Shown: in pieces, positions 9,999 to 17,689 of the stretch
Layout: the number at the start of each line of letters is the position of its first letter
Numbering within the stretch: the stretch's first letter is position 1
Assembly: GCF_002995805.1 (NCBI RefSeq)
Contig: NZ_PVXL01000031.1
Location: 1-64,000 of the forward strand
DNA: 64,000 nucleotides
DNA from: Neomoorella stamsii
GTDB taxonomy: Bacteria > Bacillota > DSM-521 > Neomoorellales > Neomoorellaceae
Reading direction: 5' to 3'
Position numbers and translations under genes: made by a program
Notes under the pieces: generated by a model
Told to the model about the DNA's origin: nothing
What the model saw: only the letters and a program-made list of their open reading frames with translations
The model's database searches: none

Positions 9999-12080
9999 AT
10001 GCTTCGCGTTAAACAAGTTATGTATCATACACCCCAAACTTTAGCTGCCAATGCCACCTTGAGCGAGGCAGCCGATATCTATCTCTGTGGCCCCTTTACC
10101 TGTGCGCCTATAATAAGCGAACACGACAAAATAGTAGGGATAATTACCATCCGGGAATTGATTAAGGCTTTGCGAGCAGGAAAAAGCTTTGATACGCCTG
10201 TGGTCGAAGTAATGGATCGTAATCTGGTAAGTATCCATGAAGATACACCCTTTCATGATGTTGCTCATTTACCCCTGGAACGCCTCCTGGTGGTAGATAA
10301 TGACCAGAAGCTGAAAGGAATTTTAACTCGCCTTAGTCTTATTAACCAGGTATACGAGGCTCTCCAGGAAACAGAAAATCAGTTAGAAGTTATCCTGCAA
10401 GCTGTACCGAATGGTATTATAGCTGTTAATGAAGAAGGAGAGATTATCCACTTTAACGCTGCGGCTGAAAAAATACTCGGCATGCCGGCAAAAGCTATTT
10501 TAGGGCGAAAAATAAAAGATGTCTTCCCTGAAGGTGATTTGCTTACAGATATTAAGGCCAACCAGGTGATAAATGGACGACGGGTAATATTAAATGATAA
10601 TGTTATTATTTTAAGCGAAAATCCTTTATATTTTAATAATAAAGTGGCCGGAGCAGTTGCTGTACTGCAGGATATTTCCGCCCTGGAAAATGCTTATAAT
10701 GAATTAAGTGCCGTTAAAGCCTTGAATAATGAACTGGAAAGCATCATTGCCTCTTCTTATGACGGTATTGTTGTTTTGGGCCGGGATAAACATGTTTTAC
10801 GCTTTAATTCCAGTTATGAGCGTATCCTGGGTGAGGCGGGAAGTAACTTTCAGGAAAATAAATATCTTGACGATATTTTTCAACAGGTAACCCATCATAA
10901 AAAACCAGCCACTGTCAAAGTAATTACAGCCGCAGGGCGGGACGTTTTGATTACCGGTAACCCGGTATTTACGGAAGAAGGAACAATTGCCAGGGTTGTG
11001 GTCAACATTCGCGATATGACCGAGCTCAATCGCCTGCAGGCAGAACTGGAGCAAAATCGTGATGCGACCGCCCGGCTCACCACAGAATTAAATGAACTGC
11101 GGGCGCGTTTATTAGAAACAGAAAAAATTATATTTAAGAGCAAACAGATGGAACGGATTGTAGAACAGGCTATCAGGGTGGCTCATGTTGATTCCACCGT
11201 CCTGTTAACAGGAGAATCAGGTGTAGGGAAAGAGGTAATTGCCAAAATAATTCACCGTACCAGTCCCCGGCATAACGGGCCTTTTGTGCAGGTTAATTGC
11301 GGTGCCATCCCGGAAAATCTGTTGGAATCCGAACTATTTGGCTATGAAGAAGGGGCTTTTACCGGCGCCACACGCGGGGGCAAGATAGGTTTATTAGAAT
11401 GTGCCAACGGGGGCACAGTTCTCCTGGATGAGATTGGGGAAATGCCTTTAAATTTACAGGTTAAATTGCTCCGGATACTTCAGGACCAGCAGCTTTTTCG
11501 CGTGGGAGGGCGTAAGCCGATTGCCCTCAATATAAGGATCATTGCTGCTACCAACCAGGATTTACGCCAGCTGGTGGCGGAAAAGAGATTTCGCCAGGAC
11601 CTTTACTACCGCCTTAACGTAGTGCCCATTGAAATTCCACCCTTGCGTGAACGCAAGGAGGATATTTTACCCCTGGCCCGGGCCTTTTTACAAAAGTATA
11701 ACCAGCGTTACGGCTTAAACAAGCAGTTAGGGGAAGATGTTTTTGCTGCTTTTATAAGCTATACCTGGCCGGGAAATGTCCGGGAGCTGGAGAACCTGGT
11801 CGAACGCCTGGTGGTAACTACGGAAGAAAAGGTAATTACCTGTAAATCCCTGCCGGCCTATATCTGTAAGGATCGAGGCCAGGGAGGAGTAACAATTTAC
11901 GTAGATGATTTAATTCCCCTTAATGAGGCCACCCGGATATTAGAAAAAAAGCTTATCTCCCGGGCCCTGCAGGAGCACCATAGCTTGAGGCGGGCGGGAG
12001 AAAGTTTGGGGATAGCCCATTCCACCCTTTTACGTAAGGCCCGCGAATATGGACTGGTACAGCAGAGCACCACTTGGTAG
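9999..12080 (+). CDS. sigma-54-dependent activator 2 (CBS-CBS-PAS-PAS-AAA-Fis)
   Basis: A 693-residue paralogue of the activator at 5249, with the same order: CBS pair (about 1-115), two PAS domains, AAA+ core with GESGVGKE and GAFTGA, and a Fis-type helix-turn-helix ending in [13 protein letters not shown]. The recognition helices of the two proteins are nearly identical, which fits a shared DNA site. Base composition is more AT-rich than that of its paralogue. It should activate the sigma-54 promoter at 12223, which drives the methyltransferase operon; the inducer may be the methylated substrate or a nucleotide bound by the CBS domains. Confidence 0.9.
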   Translation: MLRVKQVMYHTPQTLAANATLSEAADIYLCGPFTCAPIISEHDKIVGIITIRELIKALRAGKSFDTPVVEVMDRNLVSIHEDTPFHDVAHLPLERLLVVDNDQKLKGILTRLSLINQVYEALQETENQLEVILQAVPNGIIAVNEEGEIIHFNAAAEKILGMPAKAILGRKIKDVFPEGDLLTDIKANQVINGRRVILNDNVIILSENPLYFNNKVAGAVAVLQDISALENAYNELSAVKALNNELESIIASSYDGIVVLGRDKHVLRFNSSYERILGEAGSNFQENKYLDDIFQQVTHHKKPATVKVITAAGRDVLITGNPVFTEEGTIARVVVNIRDMTELNRLQAELEQNRDATARLTTELNELRARLLETEKIIFKSKQMERIVEQAIRVAHVDSTVLLTGESGVGKEVIAKIIHRTSPRHNGPFVQVNCGAIPENLLESELFGYEEGAFTGATRGGKIGLLECANGGTVLLDEIGEMPLNLQVKLLRILQDQQLFRVGGRKPIALNIRIIAATNQDLRQLVAEKRFRQDLYYRLNVVPIEIPPLRERKEDILPLARAFLQKYNQRYGLNKQLGEDVFAAFISYTWPGNVRELENLVERLVVTTEEKVITCKSLPAYICKDRGQGGVTIYVDDLIPLNEATRILEKKLISRALQEHHSLRRAGESLGIAHSTLLRKAREYGLVQQSTTW
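12056..12071 (+). promoter_or_regulatory. putative enhancer site 1 of the methyltransferase operon, inside activator 2
   Basis: GGTAC-AGCAGA-GCACC in the last codons of the activator gene, with the same arms and six-base centre as the sites around activator 1. It lies about 152 bases upstream of the -24 element. Confidence 0.55.
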
Positions 12081-12091
12081 CCCAGCGTACC
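12076..12091 (+). promoter_or_regulatory. putative enhancer site 2, spanning the stop codon of activator 2
   Basis: GGTAG-N6-GTACC, beginning 20 bases after site 1 and covering the TAG stop codon at 12078-12080. The arrangement copies that at 7318/7339. Confidence 0.45.
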
Positions 12092-12133
12092 AGTGCGAAA
12101 TTAAAGTGCTTTTAGGTTTTTAATATTAAAAGT

Positions 12134-12149
12134 GGTACAGCGGGGCACC
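12134..12149 (+). promoter_or_regulatory. putative enhancer site 3 of the methyltransferase operon
   Basis: GGTAC-AGCGGG-GCACC, almost the same sequence as the site at 12056, about 74 bases upstream of the -24 element. Confidence 0.55.
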
Positions 12150-12181
12150 AATTAAGTCAAAAATACTGAAAATAAAATTAT

Positions 12182-12212
12182 GCCTGACTAAGAAAGTCAG
12201 GTATTTTTTTAT
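12182..12212 (+). terminator. terminator of activator 2
   Basis: CCTGACT pairs with AGTCAGG around a five-base loop and is followed by TATTTTTTTATTTTT. It sits between the enhancer sites and the sigma-54 promoter, insulating the operon from read-through. Confidence 0.8.
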
Positions 12213-12222
12213 TTTTCATCCC

Positions 12223-12238
12223 TGGCATGATTCTTGCA
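12223..12238 (+). promoter_or_regulatory. sigma-54 promoter of the methyltransferase operon
   Basis: TGGCATG-ATTC-TTGCA, nearly identical to the element at 7501, 40 bases before the first gene. It rules out the in-frame TTG at 12234 as a start. Confidence 0.88.
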
Positions 12239-12278
12239 AAAATTTAATTACCAGATAACTGAAGGGGGTGTTTGCCAA

Positions 12279-13343
12279 ATGGCCACCAAATATATTAACG
12301 CTAAAGTGGGCTTTTATCCCAGCTGGTGGTATAAGAATTACGGTATTTCTTATAACCGCCAGTACTATTATGATCCCGACTACCGGGTAGATGCCTTTCA
12401 AAAACAGCAGCGTATCCTGTATGAACGTTTTGGCGATGTAGGTATGGGGAAACCCGATCCCGAACCCGAACCTTTTATTGATTACGGTATGGTTCTTTTG
12501 CCGGAGGTCTTTGGGTGCGAAGTTAAATTCTTTGATGACGCCATTCCCTGGGCGGTACCGGCTAATTTATCAGAAGAAGAGATCTTCCAGTTAAAAGTAC
12601 CCGATATTACCCAGGCTTACCCCATGACGGAAATTATCAAACAAATGGATTACCTGGAACAAAAATATGGCCGGGTCACCGGTAACATTAATACCACCGG
12701 GGTTTTAAACCTGGGTTTAAAGATCCGGGGAGACCAGCTCTATATCGATTTCTTTGAAAATCCCGACCTGGTGCATCATCTATTTAATATCTGTACGGAA
12801 ACCATTATCCAGCTGGCCCGTTATGTCAAAAGCCGGACGGGCACCCTGGCTTCGTCAGTTACGCCCATGGCACCGCCAGAAATGTATGTTTTGCCTGATT
12901 GTACGGTAGTCCAGATCTCGCGCCAGGCCTTTGAAGAATTTGTCCTCCCTTACGAAAACAGGCTTTCAGCAACCTTACAGCCCTTCGGCATCCATCATTG
13001 TGGCAAGGCCGATCATATGCTGGAGGGTTATGCCAAGGTTAACAATCTCTCCTTCCTGGAAGTAGGTCCCATGACGGATTTAAAACGTTTGCGGGAACTC
13101 ATGCCAGACGTTTTTGTCAATGCCCGCATCGACCCTGTCCGCATGTTAAATTGTTCGCCGGAAGAAATTGCCGGAGATGTAAAACGGATCATTGATATTG
13201 GCGCTCCTTATGACAAGCTTTCCATTGATGCCGTCGGGTGTGATTATGGCACTCCCGATGCAAATGTCAGGGCAATGTTAAAAACAGCGAGGGAATATTC
13301 GGCTGCCAAAATTGCCGCCCAGCAAAAGGAGGAGATAGCGTGA
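12279..13343 (+). CDS. UroD-family corrinoid-dependent methyltransferase (MtvB-like)
   Basis: A 354-residue protein of the uroporphyrinogen decarboxylase-like methyltransferase superfamily. Such proteins move a methyl group from a methylated substrate to Co(I) of a corrinoid protein, usually using a zinc ion. A likely metal motif HHCG lies at about residues 239-242, with a later Cys in AVGCDYG. It heads a methyltransferase, corrinoid protein, methyl-THF transferase order like the vanillate O-demethylase mtvBCA genes known from Moorella, and a methoxyl substrate is the leading guess, but the substrate is not fixed by sequence. The start is ATG at 12279 after AAGGGGGTG. Confidence 0.85.
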   Translation: MATKYINAKVGFYPSWWYKNYGISYNRQYYYDPDYRVDAFQKQQRILYERFGDVGMGKPDPEPEPFIDYGMVLLPEVFGCEVKFFDDAIPWAVPANLSEEEIFQLKVPDITQAYPMTEIIKQMDYLEQKYGRVTGNINTTGVLNLGLKIRGDQLYIDFFENPDLVHHLFNICTETIIQLARYVKSRTGTLASSVTPMAPPEMYVLPDCTVVQISRQAFEEFVLPYENRLSATLQPFGIHHCGKADHMLEGYAKVNNLSFLEVGPMTDLKRLRELMPDVFVNARIDPVRMLNCSPEEIAGDVKRIIDIGAPYDKLSIDAVGCDYGTPDANVRAMLKTAREYSAAKIAAQQKEEIA

Positions 13344-13978
13344 GCATCCTGGAGGAAATTAAAAATGCCATCATCACCTATAAGCCAAATGTAGTTAAAG
13401 AATGCTGTACCCGGGCCCTGGAGGAGGGCTTTGACCCGCAACAAATCCTGAATGAAGGTATCATTGCCGGCATGAATGTTGTCGGGGAAAAATTTAAACG
13501 CAACGAGGTTTATGTCCCGGAAGTGTTGATTGCCGCCAAGGCTACCCACGCGGGCCTGGATATACTGAAACCTTTACTTTCAGCTTCAGAAACAAACTCG
13601 CGGGGAGTAATAGTTATTGGCACTGTAAAAGAAGATCTCCATGATATCGGCAAAAATTTGGTAGCCATGATGCTCGAGGGTGCCGGTTTTCAAGTAATTA
13701 ATTTGGGGATTGATATTGCCCCGGAAAAATTTGTCCAGGCGGCCCGGGATTATAAGGCAGATATTATTGCCATGTCTTGCCTGATCACTTCTACTTTGAA
13801 CTATGTGCCGGCGACAGTTAAAGCCTTTGAAGATGCCGGCCTGCGGGATAAGGTAAAAATCATAGCTGGTGGGGCTGCCATCACGGAAGAGTTTGCCAGG
13901 AAAGCTGGCTGCGATGGTTATGGTAAAGATGCGGCTGCAGCTGTAGATGTGGCCAATGAATTACTGAAGGTGAGTTAA
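13340..13978 (+). CDS. methyltransferase corrinoid protein (MtvC-like)
   Basis: A 212-residue B12-binding protein: a helical cap domain (about 1-85) and a Rossmann-like domain with the base-off, His-on motif D99-L-H101-D-I-G104, then the SCLITST segment. It carries the methyl group between the two methyltransferases encoded on either side. Its GTG start overlaps the preceding stop as GTGA, a sign of coupled translation. Reductive activation of the inactive Co(II) form would be needed, yet no RamA/RACo-type ATP-dependent activator is seen in the operon. Confidence 0.92.
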   Translation: MSILEEIKNAIITYKPNVVKECCTRALEEGFDPQQILNEGIIAGMNVVGEKFKRNEVYVPEVLIAAKATHAGLDILKPLLSASETNSRGVIVIGTVKEDLHDIGKNLVAMMLEGAGFQVINLGIDIAPEKFVQAARDYKADIIAMSCLITSTLNYVPATVKAFEDAGLRDKVKIIAGGAAITEEFARKAGCDGYGKDAAAAVDVANELLKVS

Positions 13979-14830
13979 ATGAAGACAATACTTTCACGCA
14001 AAGATAAACAGGTAGAAATTGGTCCGGGCCTACCCACGGTAATCATCGGCGAGCGGATTAACCCTACGGGCAGGAAAAGGATGGCCATGGCCCTCCAGGA
14101 AGGTAATTTATCTTTAATCCAGGAAGAGGCCGTAGCCCAGGTAAAAAACGGGGCCGATATGCTGGATGTTAATGTCGGGGCTGCCGGCGTTGATGAAGTT
14201 GCCCTTTTACCGGAAGCGGTTAGAGCGGTAATGGATGTTGTCGATGTACCCTTATGTCTTGATTCCAGCAAGCCCGAAGCCCTACAGGCAGCCCTTAAGG
14301 CTTACCACGGCCGGGCCCTGGTAAATTCAGTAACGGGCGAGGAAGCATCTTTACAGCGTATTTTACCAGTAGTTAAAGAGTACGGGGCAGCAGTCGTTGG
14401 CCTCTGCATGAATGAAAAAGGCATCCCCCAGGAGCCGCGAGAGCGGTTGGCCATAGCCCGGCATATCCTGGAACGGGCTATCGCCTTTGGCCTCAGGCCG
14501 GAAGACATTATTATTGACTGCCTGGCCATGACGGTAGGAGCAGATCAAAAGGCAGCCGTCATTACCCTGGAAGCCATGCGCCTGGTGGCCCAGGAATTAG
14601 GTTTAAACCTGATTTTAGGGGCCAGCAATGTTTCCCACGGGTTACCCGATCGCCAGGCTATCAATAAGGCCTTTTTTGCCCAGGCCATAGCTGCCGGGGC
14701 GACGGCCTTGATTGTTGATCCTATCGCAAGGGGGATCCGCCGGAGTATCAGGGCTGCCGACTTGCTTGCTGGCCGGGATGAGTGGGCCATGCGTTATCTT
14801 GAGGATTATCGCCATTACCAGGAGGCATAG
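13979..14830 (+). CDS. methylcobamide:tetrahydrofolate methyltransferase (MtvA/MtgA-like)
   Basis: A 283-residue pterin-binding TIM barrel of the dihydropteroate synthase-like superfamily, related to MtvA, MtgA and the AcsE methyltransferase. It should transfer the methyl group from the corrinoid protein to tetrahydrofolate and feed the acetyl-CoA pathway. Conserved segments include IGERINPTGRKR near the start, DMLDVNVG, LCLDSSKPEAL and a late GASNVSHGLP. It begins directly after the previous stop codon (TAAATG). This completes a full methyl route from substrate to folate. Confidence 0.9.
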   Translation: MKTILSRKDKQVEIGPGLPTVIIGERINPTGRKRMAMALQEGNLSLIQEEAVAQVKNGADMLDVNVGAAGVDEVALLPEAVRAVMDVVDVPLCLDSSKPEALQAALKAYHGRALVNSVTGEEASLQRILPVVKEYGAAVVGLCMNEKGIPQEPRERLAIARHILERAIAFGLRPEDIIIDCLAMTVGADQKAAVITLEAMRLVAQELGLNLILGASNVSHGLPDRQAINKAFFAQAIAAGATALIVDPIARGIRRSIRAADLLAGRDEWAMRYLEDYRHYQEA

Positions 14831-14908
14831 ATGGTTTTTATTCTAGCCTGCGAGGTATTACGCTACGAGCTAGAGGCCCTAGGTCTGAGGGAAAGGGAGG
14901 TATGGTAA
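14831..14908 (+). pseudogene. 25-codon remnant resembling the start of a DUF1638-type protein
   Basis: An ATG directly after the preceding gene opens a 25-codon frame that reads MVFILACEVLRYELEAL and then stops before the symporter. IACEVL and ELEAL recall the beginning of DUF1638 proteins, which frequently accompany corrinoid methyltransferases. The rest of such a protein (about 200 residues) is absent. It may be a deletion remnant, or a leader peptide coupling translation to the symporter, whose ATG overlaps its stop codon. Confidence 0.4.
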
Positions 14909-16548
14909 TGAATGCTGCTGGTAGTTGGGTCATTGGGTTAGCCATAGTTTATACGGCCGTCTTGATTTTTCTGGGCAACGTGGTACGCCGTAGAGCCCAG
15001 AGCAGCGAAGGCTACTTTGTCGGTGGCCGTTCTTTCCGGCCGTGGATGGTCTTTGTCTGTATCACGGGATTATTCTCCGGCTCCTCATTTATTGCCATTA
15101 TGGAACTTTCCTATGTAAAAGGCATTTCGGCCGGGTGGTACGGTGTGGCCGAAATGGTCCATGTCCTGATTATTGCCTTGCTTCTCATCGGTAATTTCCG
15201 GAAACGGATGATGGTGACCATATCAGGGTTGATTGGCGACCATTTTGGTCGCGTGGCCCTGGGTGTGGCGGGCGCCATTACCGCCTTTACCTTCCCCATG
15301 TGGTCGGTGGCTACAACCTTGGCCTTTGCCTCGGCTGTTTCTGCCTTTACCCATATACCTATTACCATGGCGGTAGTTATTACGGCATTGTTATTGCTAA
15401 TTTATCTCCAGTCCGGCGGGATGTGGTCGGTAGTGGTCACCCAGACGGCCAATAACATCATGTTTGCCATTATGTTTATTATAGGGGGCATAGCCTTCTT
15501 TATCAAACCCGGCTTCAGCGGCCTGGCCCAGCTGGCGGCTAGCAAGCCGGCCATGTTCAGCCTGGACGGGGTGGGTTTGCAGTTAATCATCGCCTGGTTT
15601 GCCACCTTTTTAATTAACGTACTTTTGGCTCAGGCAGCCTTCCAGATGGCCCTCTCCTGCCGGACGGTGGAGGAAGGGCGTAAAGGTTTGCTCATGGCCT
15701 TTGCCGCCAACATTATCTTTATCTTCTTCGGCGTGCTCTTCGGCCTGGCGGCGGCGGTAGTAGCCCCTGGTGGTACCCGGGGCATGGTACAGGTGCCCCT
15801 GTACCTGGCGCAGGTTTTACCGGCTCCCCTGGTAGGCCTCTTTTTCCTTGGTGTCTGGGCCTGTGCCCTGGGGTGGGGTGCCCCCTGCCAGTTTTCCGGG
15901 GCCACCAGTCTGGGACGGGACACCATGGCCGCCATTAACCCAAAGATAACCGATGCCCAGAAGGTTTACTACACCAAGGTTTCCCTGGTAGTTTTGACGG
16001 TAATGATGATTATTTTTGGCATTCTCCGTAGCGAGCAGGCTGCCTGGTGGAATGTATTTGCCTGGACACTCCGCAACGGGGCGACCTTTGCGCCGGTAGT
16101 AGCCGCCCTTTTCTGGCCCCTGGCCACGAAGCGAGCAGCGGTAGCCGCCCTGGCGGCAGGCTTTATCAGCGGTCTCACTTGGTATGCTCTCGGTCACTGG
16201 GACCCTGCCAAATTTTACCTCAACATCCACCCGGTATTCTTTGGTATGTCCATGAACATTCTGGCCCTGATAATGGTAACGCTGGTAGAAAAGGCCGGCC
16301 AGTGGCAAGTAGGCGGCGAGCTTACAGCTGGGAAGAAGAACTTAGCTATGGGCGCCGGGATACTGACGGCAGCCATGGTACTGCTCCTTGTTACCCGTTT
16401 CGGGTGGTTATATAAGATGGGGCTTTTTGGCCTGGTGGCCTTCCTGGTAGTAGTGGGCTGCTTCTGCCTGGTCCTCTCCCTGGTGGGGCCGCGGGAGTTG
16501 GAGGAAGATTGTGGGAGCATACCTCAGGAAAGACCGGCGGGTGTATAA
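14908..16548 (+). CDS. sodium:solute symporter (SSS family) 2
   Basis: A 546-residue membrane transporter with about 13 membrane segments, closely similar throughout to the symporter at 8101 (shared blocks include GLFSGSS near residue 55 and WGAPCQFSGATSLGRD). Position within the methyltransferase operon suggests it imports the methylated substrate. The start is taken as ATG 14908, seven bases after GGGAGG; the ATG at 14902 is too close to that site. Confidence 0.9.
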   Translation: MNAAGSWVIGLAIVYTAVLIFLGNVVRRRAQSSEGYFVGGRSFRPWMVFVCITGLFSGSSFIAIMELSYVKGISAGWYGVAEMVHVLIIALLLIGNFRKRMMVTISGLIGDHFGRVALGVAGAITAFTFPMWSVATTLAFASAVSAFTHIPITMAVVITALLLLIYLQSGGMWSVVVTQTANNIMFAIMFIIGGIAFFIKPGFSGLAQLAASKPAMFSLDGVGLQLIIAWFATFLINVLLAQAAFQMALSCRTVEEGRKGLLMAFAANIIFIFFGVLFGLAAAVVAPGGTRGMVQVPLYLAQVLPAPLVGLFFLGVWACALGWGAPCQFSGATSLGRDTMAAINPKITDAQKVYYTKVSLVVLTVMMIIFGILRSEQAAWWNVFAWTLRNGATFAPVVAALFWPLATKRAAVAALAAGFISGLTWYALGHWDPAKFYLNIHPVFFGMSMNILALIMVTLVEKAGQWQVGGELTAGKKNLAMGAGILTAAMVLLLVTRFGWLYKMGLFGLVAFLVVVGCFCLVLSLVGPRELEEDCGSIPQERPAGV

Positions 16549-16590
16549 TTGCAGGGGTAATGTAAGTAGTTTTCGGTGGAGGCAAAAGAA

Positions 16591-17229
16591 ATGGCTTTAG
16601 TAGTCGGCTTTAGCGGCAGTCCAATAGTTAATAGTAATCTGGATTTTGTTATCCAGGAAATCCTTGTCGCTACCGGCCTGGAAACAGAGTTTATCAAGCT
16701 ATCCCGTTACCACCTGCGTCCTTGCCTGGCGTGTTTAAAATGCGCTGCTACCAACAGGTGTGTCCAGCAGGATGGGATGAATGAAATCCTGGCCAAGGTG
16801 GAAGCTGCCCGGGGGATTGTCATCGGGGGCTTCCCCACCTTTTTTTCATTAAACGCCTTAACAAAAACTTTTTTAGAGAGGCTTTATCCCCTGAAGCATC
16901 GTGTGATGTTAACCCAGGGTAAGTTTGGCATAGCGGTAGCCGGAGGATTTCGCGATGCCACCAGGGTGGAAGAATACCTGAGATACTTTTTTAATTGGTA
17001 TCGCATGAACCTGGTAGGTAGTATCCAGGTTCCCGGCAATGCTCCCTGTCTTTCTTGCGGGTATGGTGAAGAATGTGCTTATAGCAATGTCCCCTTGTAT
17101 TATGGGAGCCACGAAATAAAGCCAGAAATGTTTTGCCGGGCCGGTGATAACGAAAGACTGGTGGCCCGGGCAAGGGAGTTGGGAAGAGAATTGGGACGAC
17201 GGATAGGAGAAAGCACCGGTGAGTCGTAG
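16591..17229 (+). CDS. iron-sulfur flavoprotein / NADPH-dependent FMN reductase family
   Basis: A 212-residue flavodoxin-like protein with the phosphate-binding FSGSP loop near the N-terminus and a cysteine-rich segment RPCLACLKCAATNRC, close to the compact Cys motif of archaeal and clostridial iron-sulfur flavoproteins. A further pair, CLSCGYGEEC, lies near residue 150. It probably passes electrons between ferredoxin and an unknown acceptor. The start is ATG 16591 after GGAGG. It lies 42 bases after the symporter in the same operon. Confidence 0.8.
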   Translation: MALVVGFSGSPIVNSNLDFVIQEILVATGLETEFIKLSRYHLRPCLACLKCAATNRCVQQDGMNEILAKVEAARGIVIGGFPTFFSLNALTKTFLERLYPLKHRVMLTQGKFGIAVAGGFRDATRVEEYLRYFFNWYRMNLVGSIQVPGNAPCLSCGYGEECAYSNVPLYYGSHEIKPEMFCRAGDNERLVARARELGRELGRRIGESTGES

Positions 17230-17251
17230 AAGGGGAACAGGAGTAAAAGCG

Positions 17252-17677
17252 ATGAAACAGTTATTTGTCCGCCCTGAGCGTTGTCTGGCCTGCCTGGCCT
17301 GTGAACTGGCCTGTTCTGAAGCCCAGACCCGTACTAATGCTCCAGGTTCTAGCAACAGGCCCCGCCTCCAGGTCCAGCCAGCCGGGGAAGGCGCCTGGCC
17401 TGCGGTTTGTGGCCATTGCCAGGACCCGCCTTGCCTCAAAGCCTGTACCAGTGGGGCCATGCATTTTACCCCGGAAGGGGGAGTTGCCAGCGACTGGGAG
17501 CAATGTGTCGGCTGCTGGATGTGCGTTACCGTCTGCCCGTTAGGGGCGGTGTTTCCTTTTCCCGGCAAGAGGAAGGCCTGGAAATGTGATTTATGTAGCG
17601 GTCGCGGGGAGCCGGCCTGTGCCCATGCCTGTCCTACCGGGGCTTTAATCTACGCTGAAGGGCCGTTTGCAGTGTGA
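17252..17677 (+). CDS. CooF-like polyferredoxin
   Basis: A 141-residue ferredoxin with four groups of cysteines: CLACLACELAC near the start, CGHCQDPPCLKAC, CVGCWMCVTVC and CDLCSGRGEPACAHAC. This arrangement suits up to four [4Fe-4S] clusters, as in CooF and HycB/DmsB-type subunits. It lies 12 bases before the CooS-like gene, the usual CooF position, and should transfer electrons between that protein and the flavoprotein at 19096. The start is ATG 17252 after AGGAG. Confidence 0.88.
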   Translation: MKQLFVRPERCLACLACELACSEAQTRTNAPGSSNRPRLQVQPAGEGAWPAVCGHCQDPPCLKACTSGAMHFTPEGGVASDWEQCVGCWMCVTVCPLGAVFPFPGKRKAWKCDLCSGRGEPACAHACPTGALIYAEGPFAV

Positions 17678-17689
17678 AGGAGGGTTAGC

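Noticed and set aside
12279..14830. Firm naming as vanillate O-demethylase mtvBCA
   Set aside because: Gene order fits, but UroD-type methyltransferases of different substrates look alike; no substrate-specific residue is known to me.
16909..17568. 219-residue minus-strand reading frame
   Set aside because: Antisense to the flavoprotein and CooF-like genes, no ribosome site and no recognisable domain.
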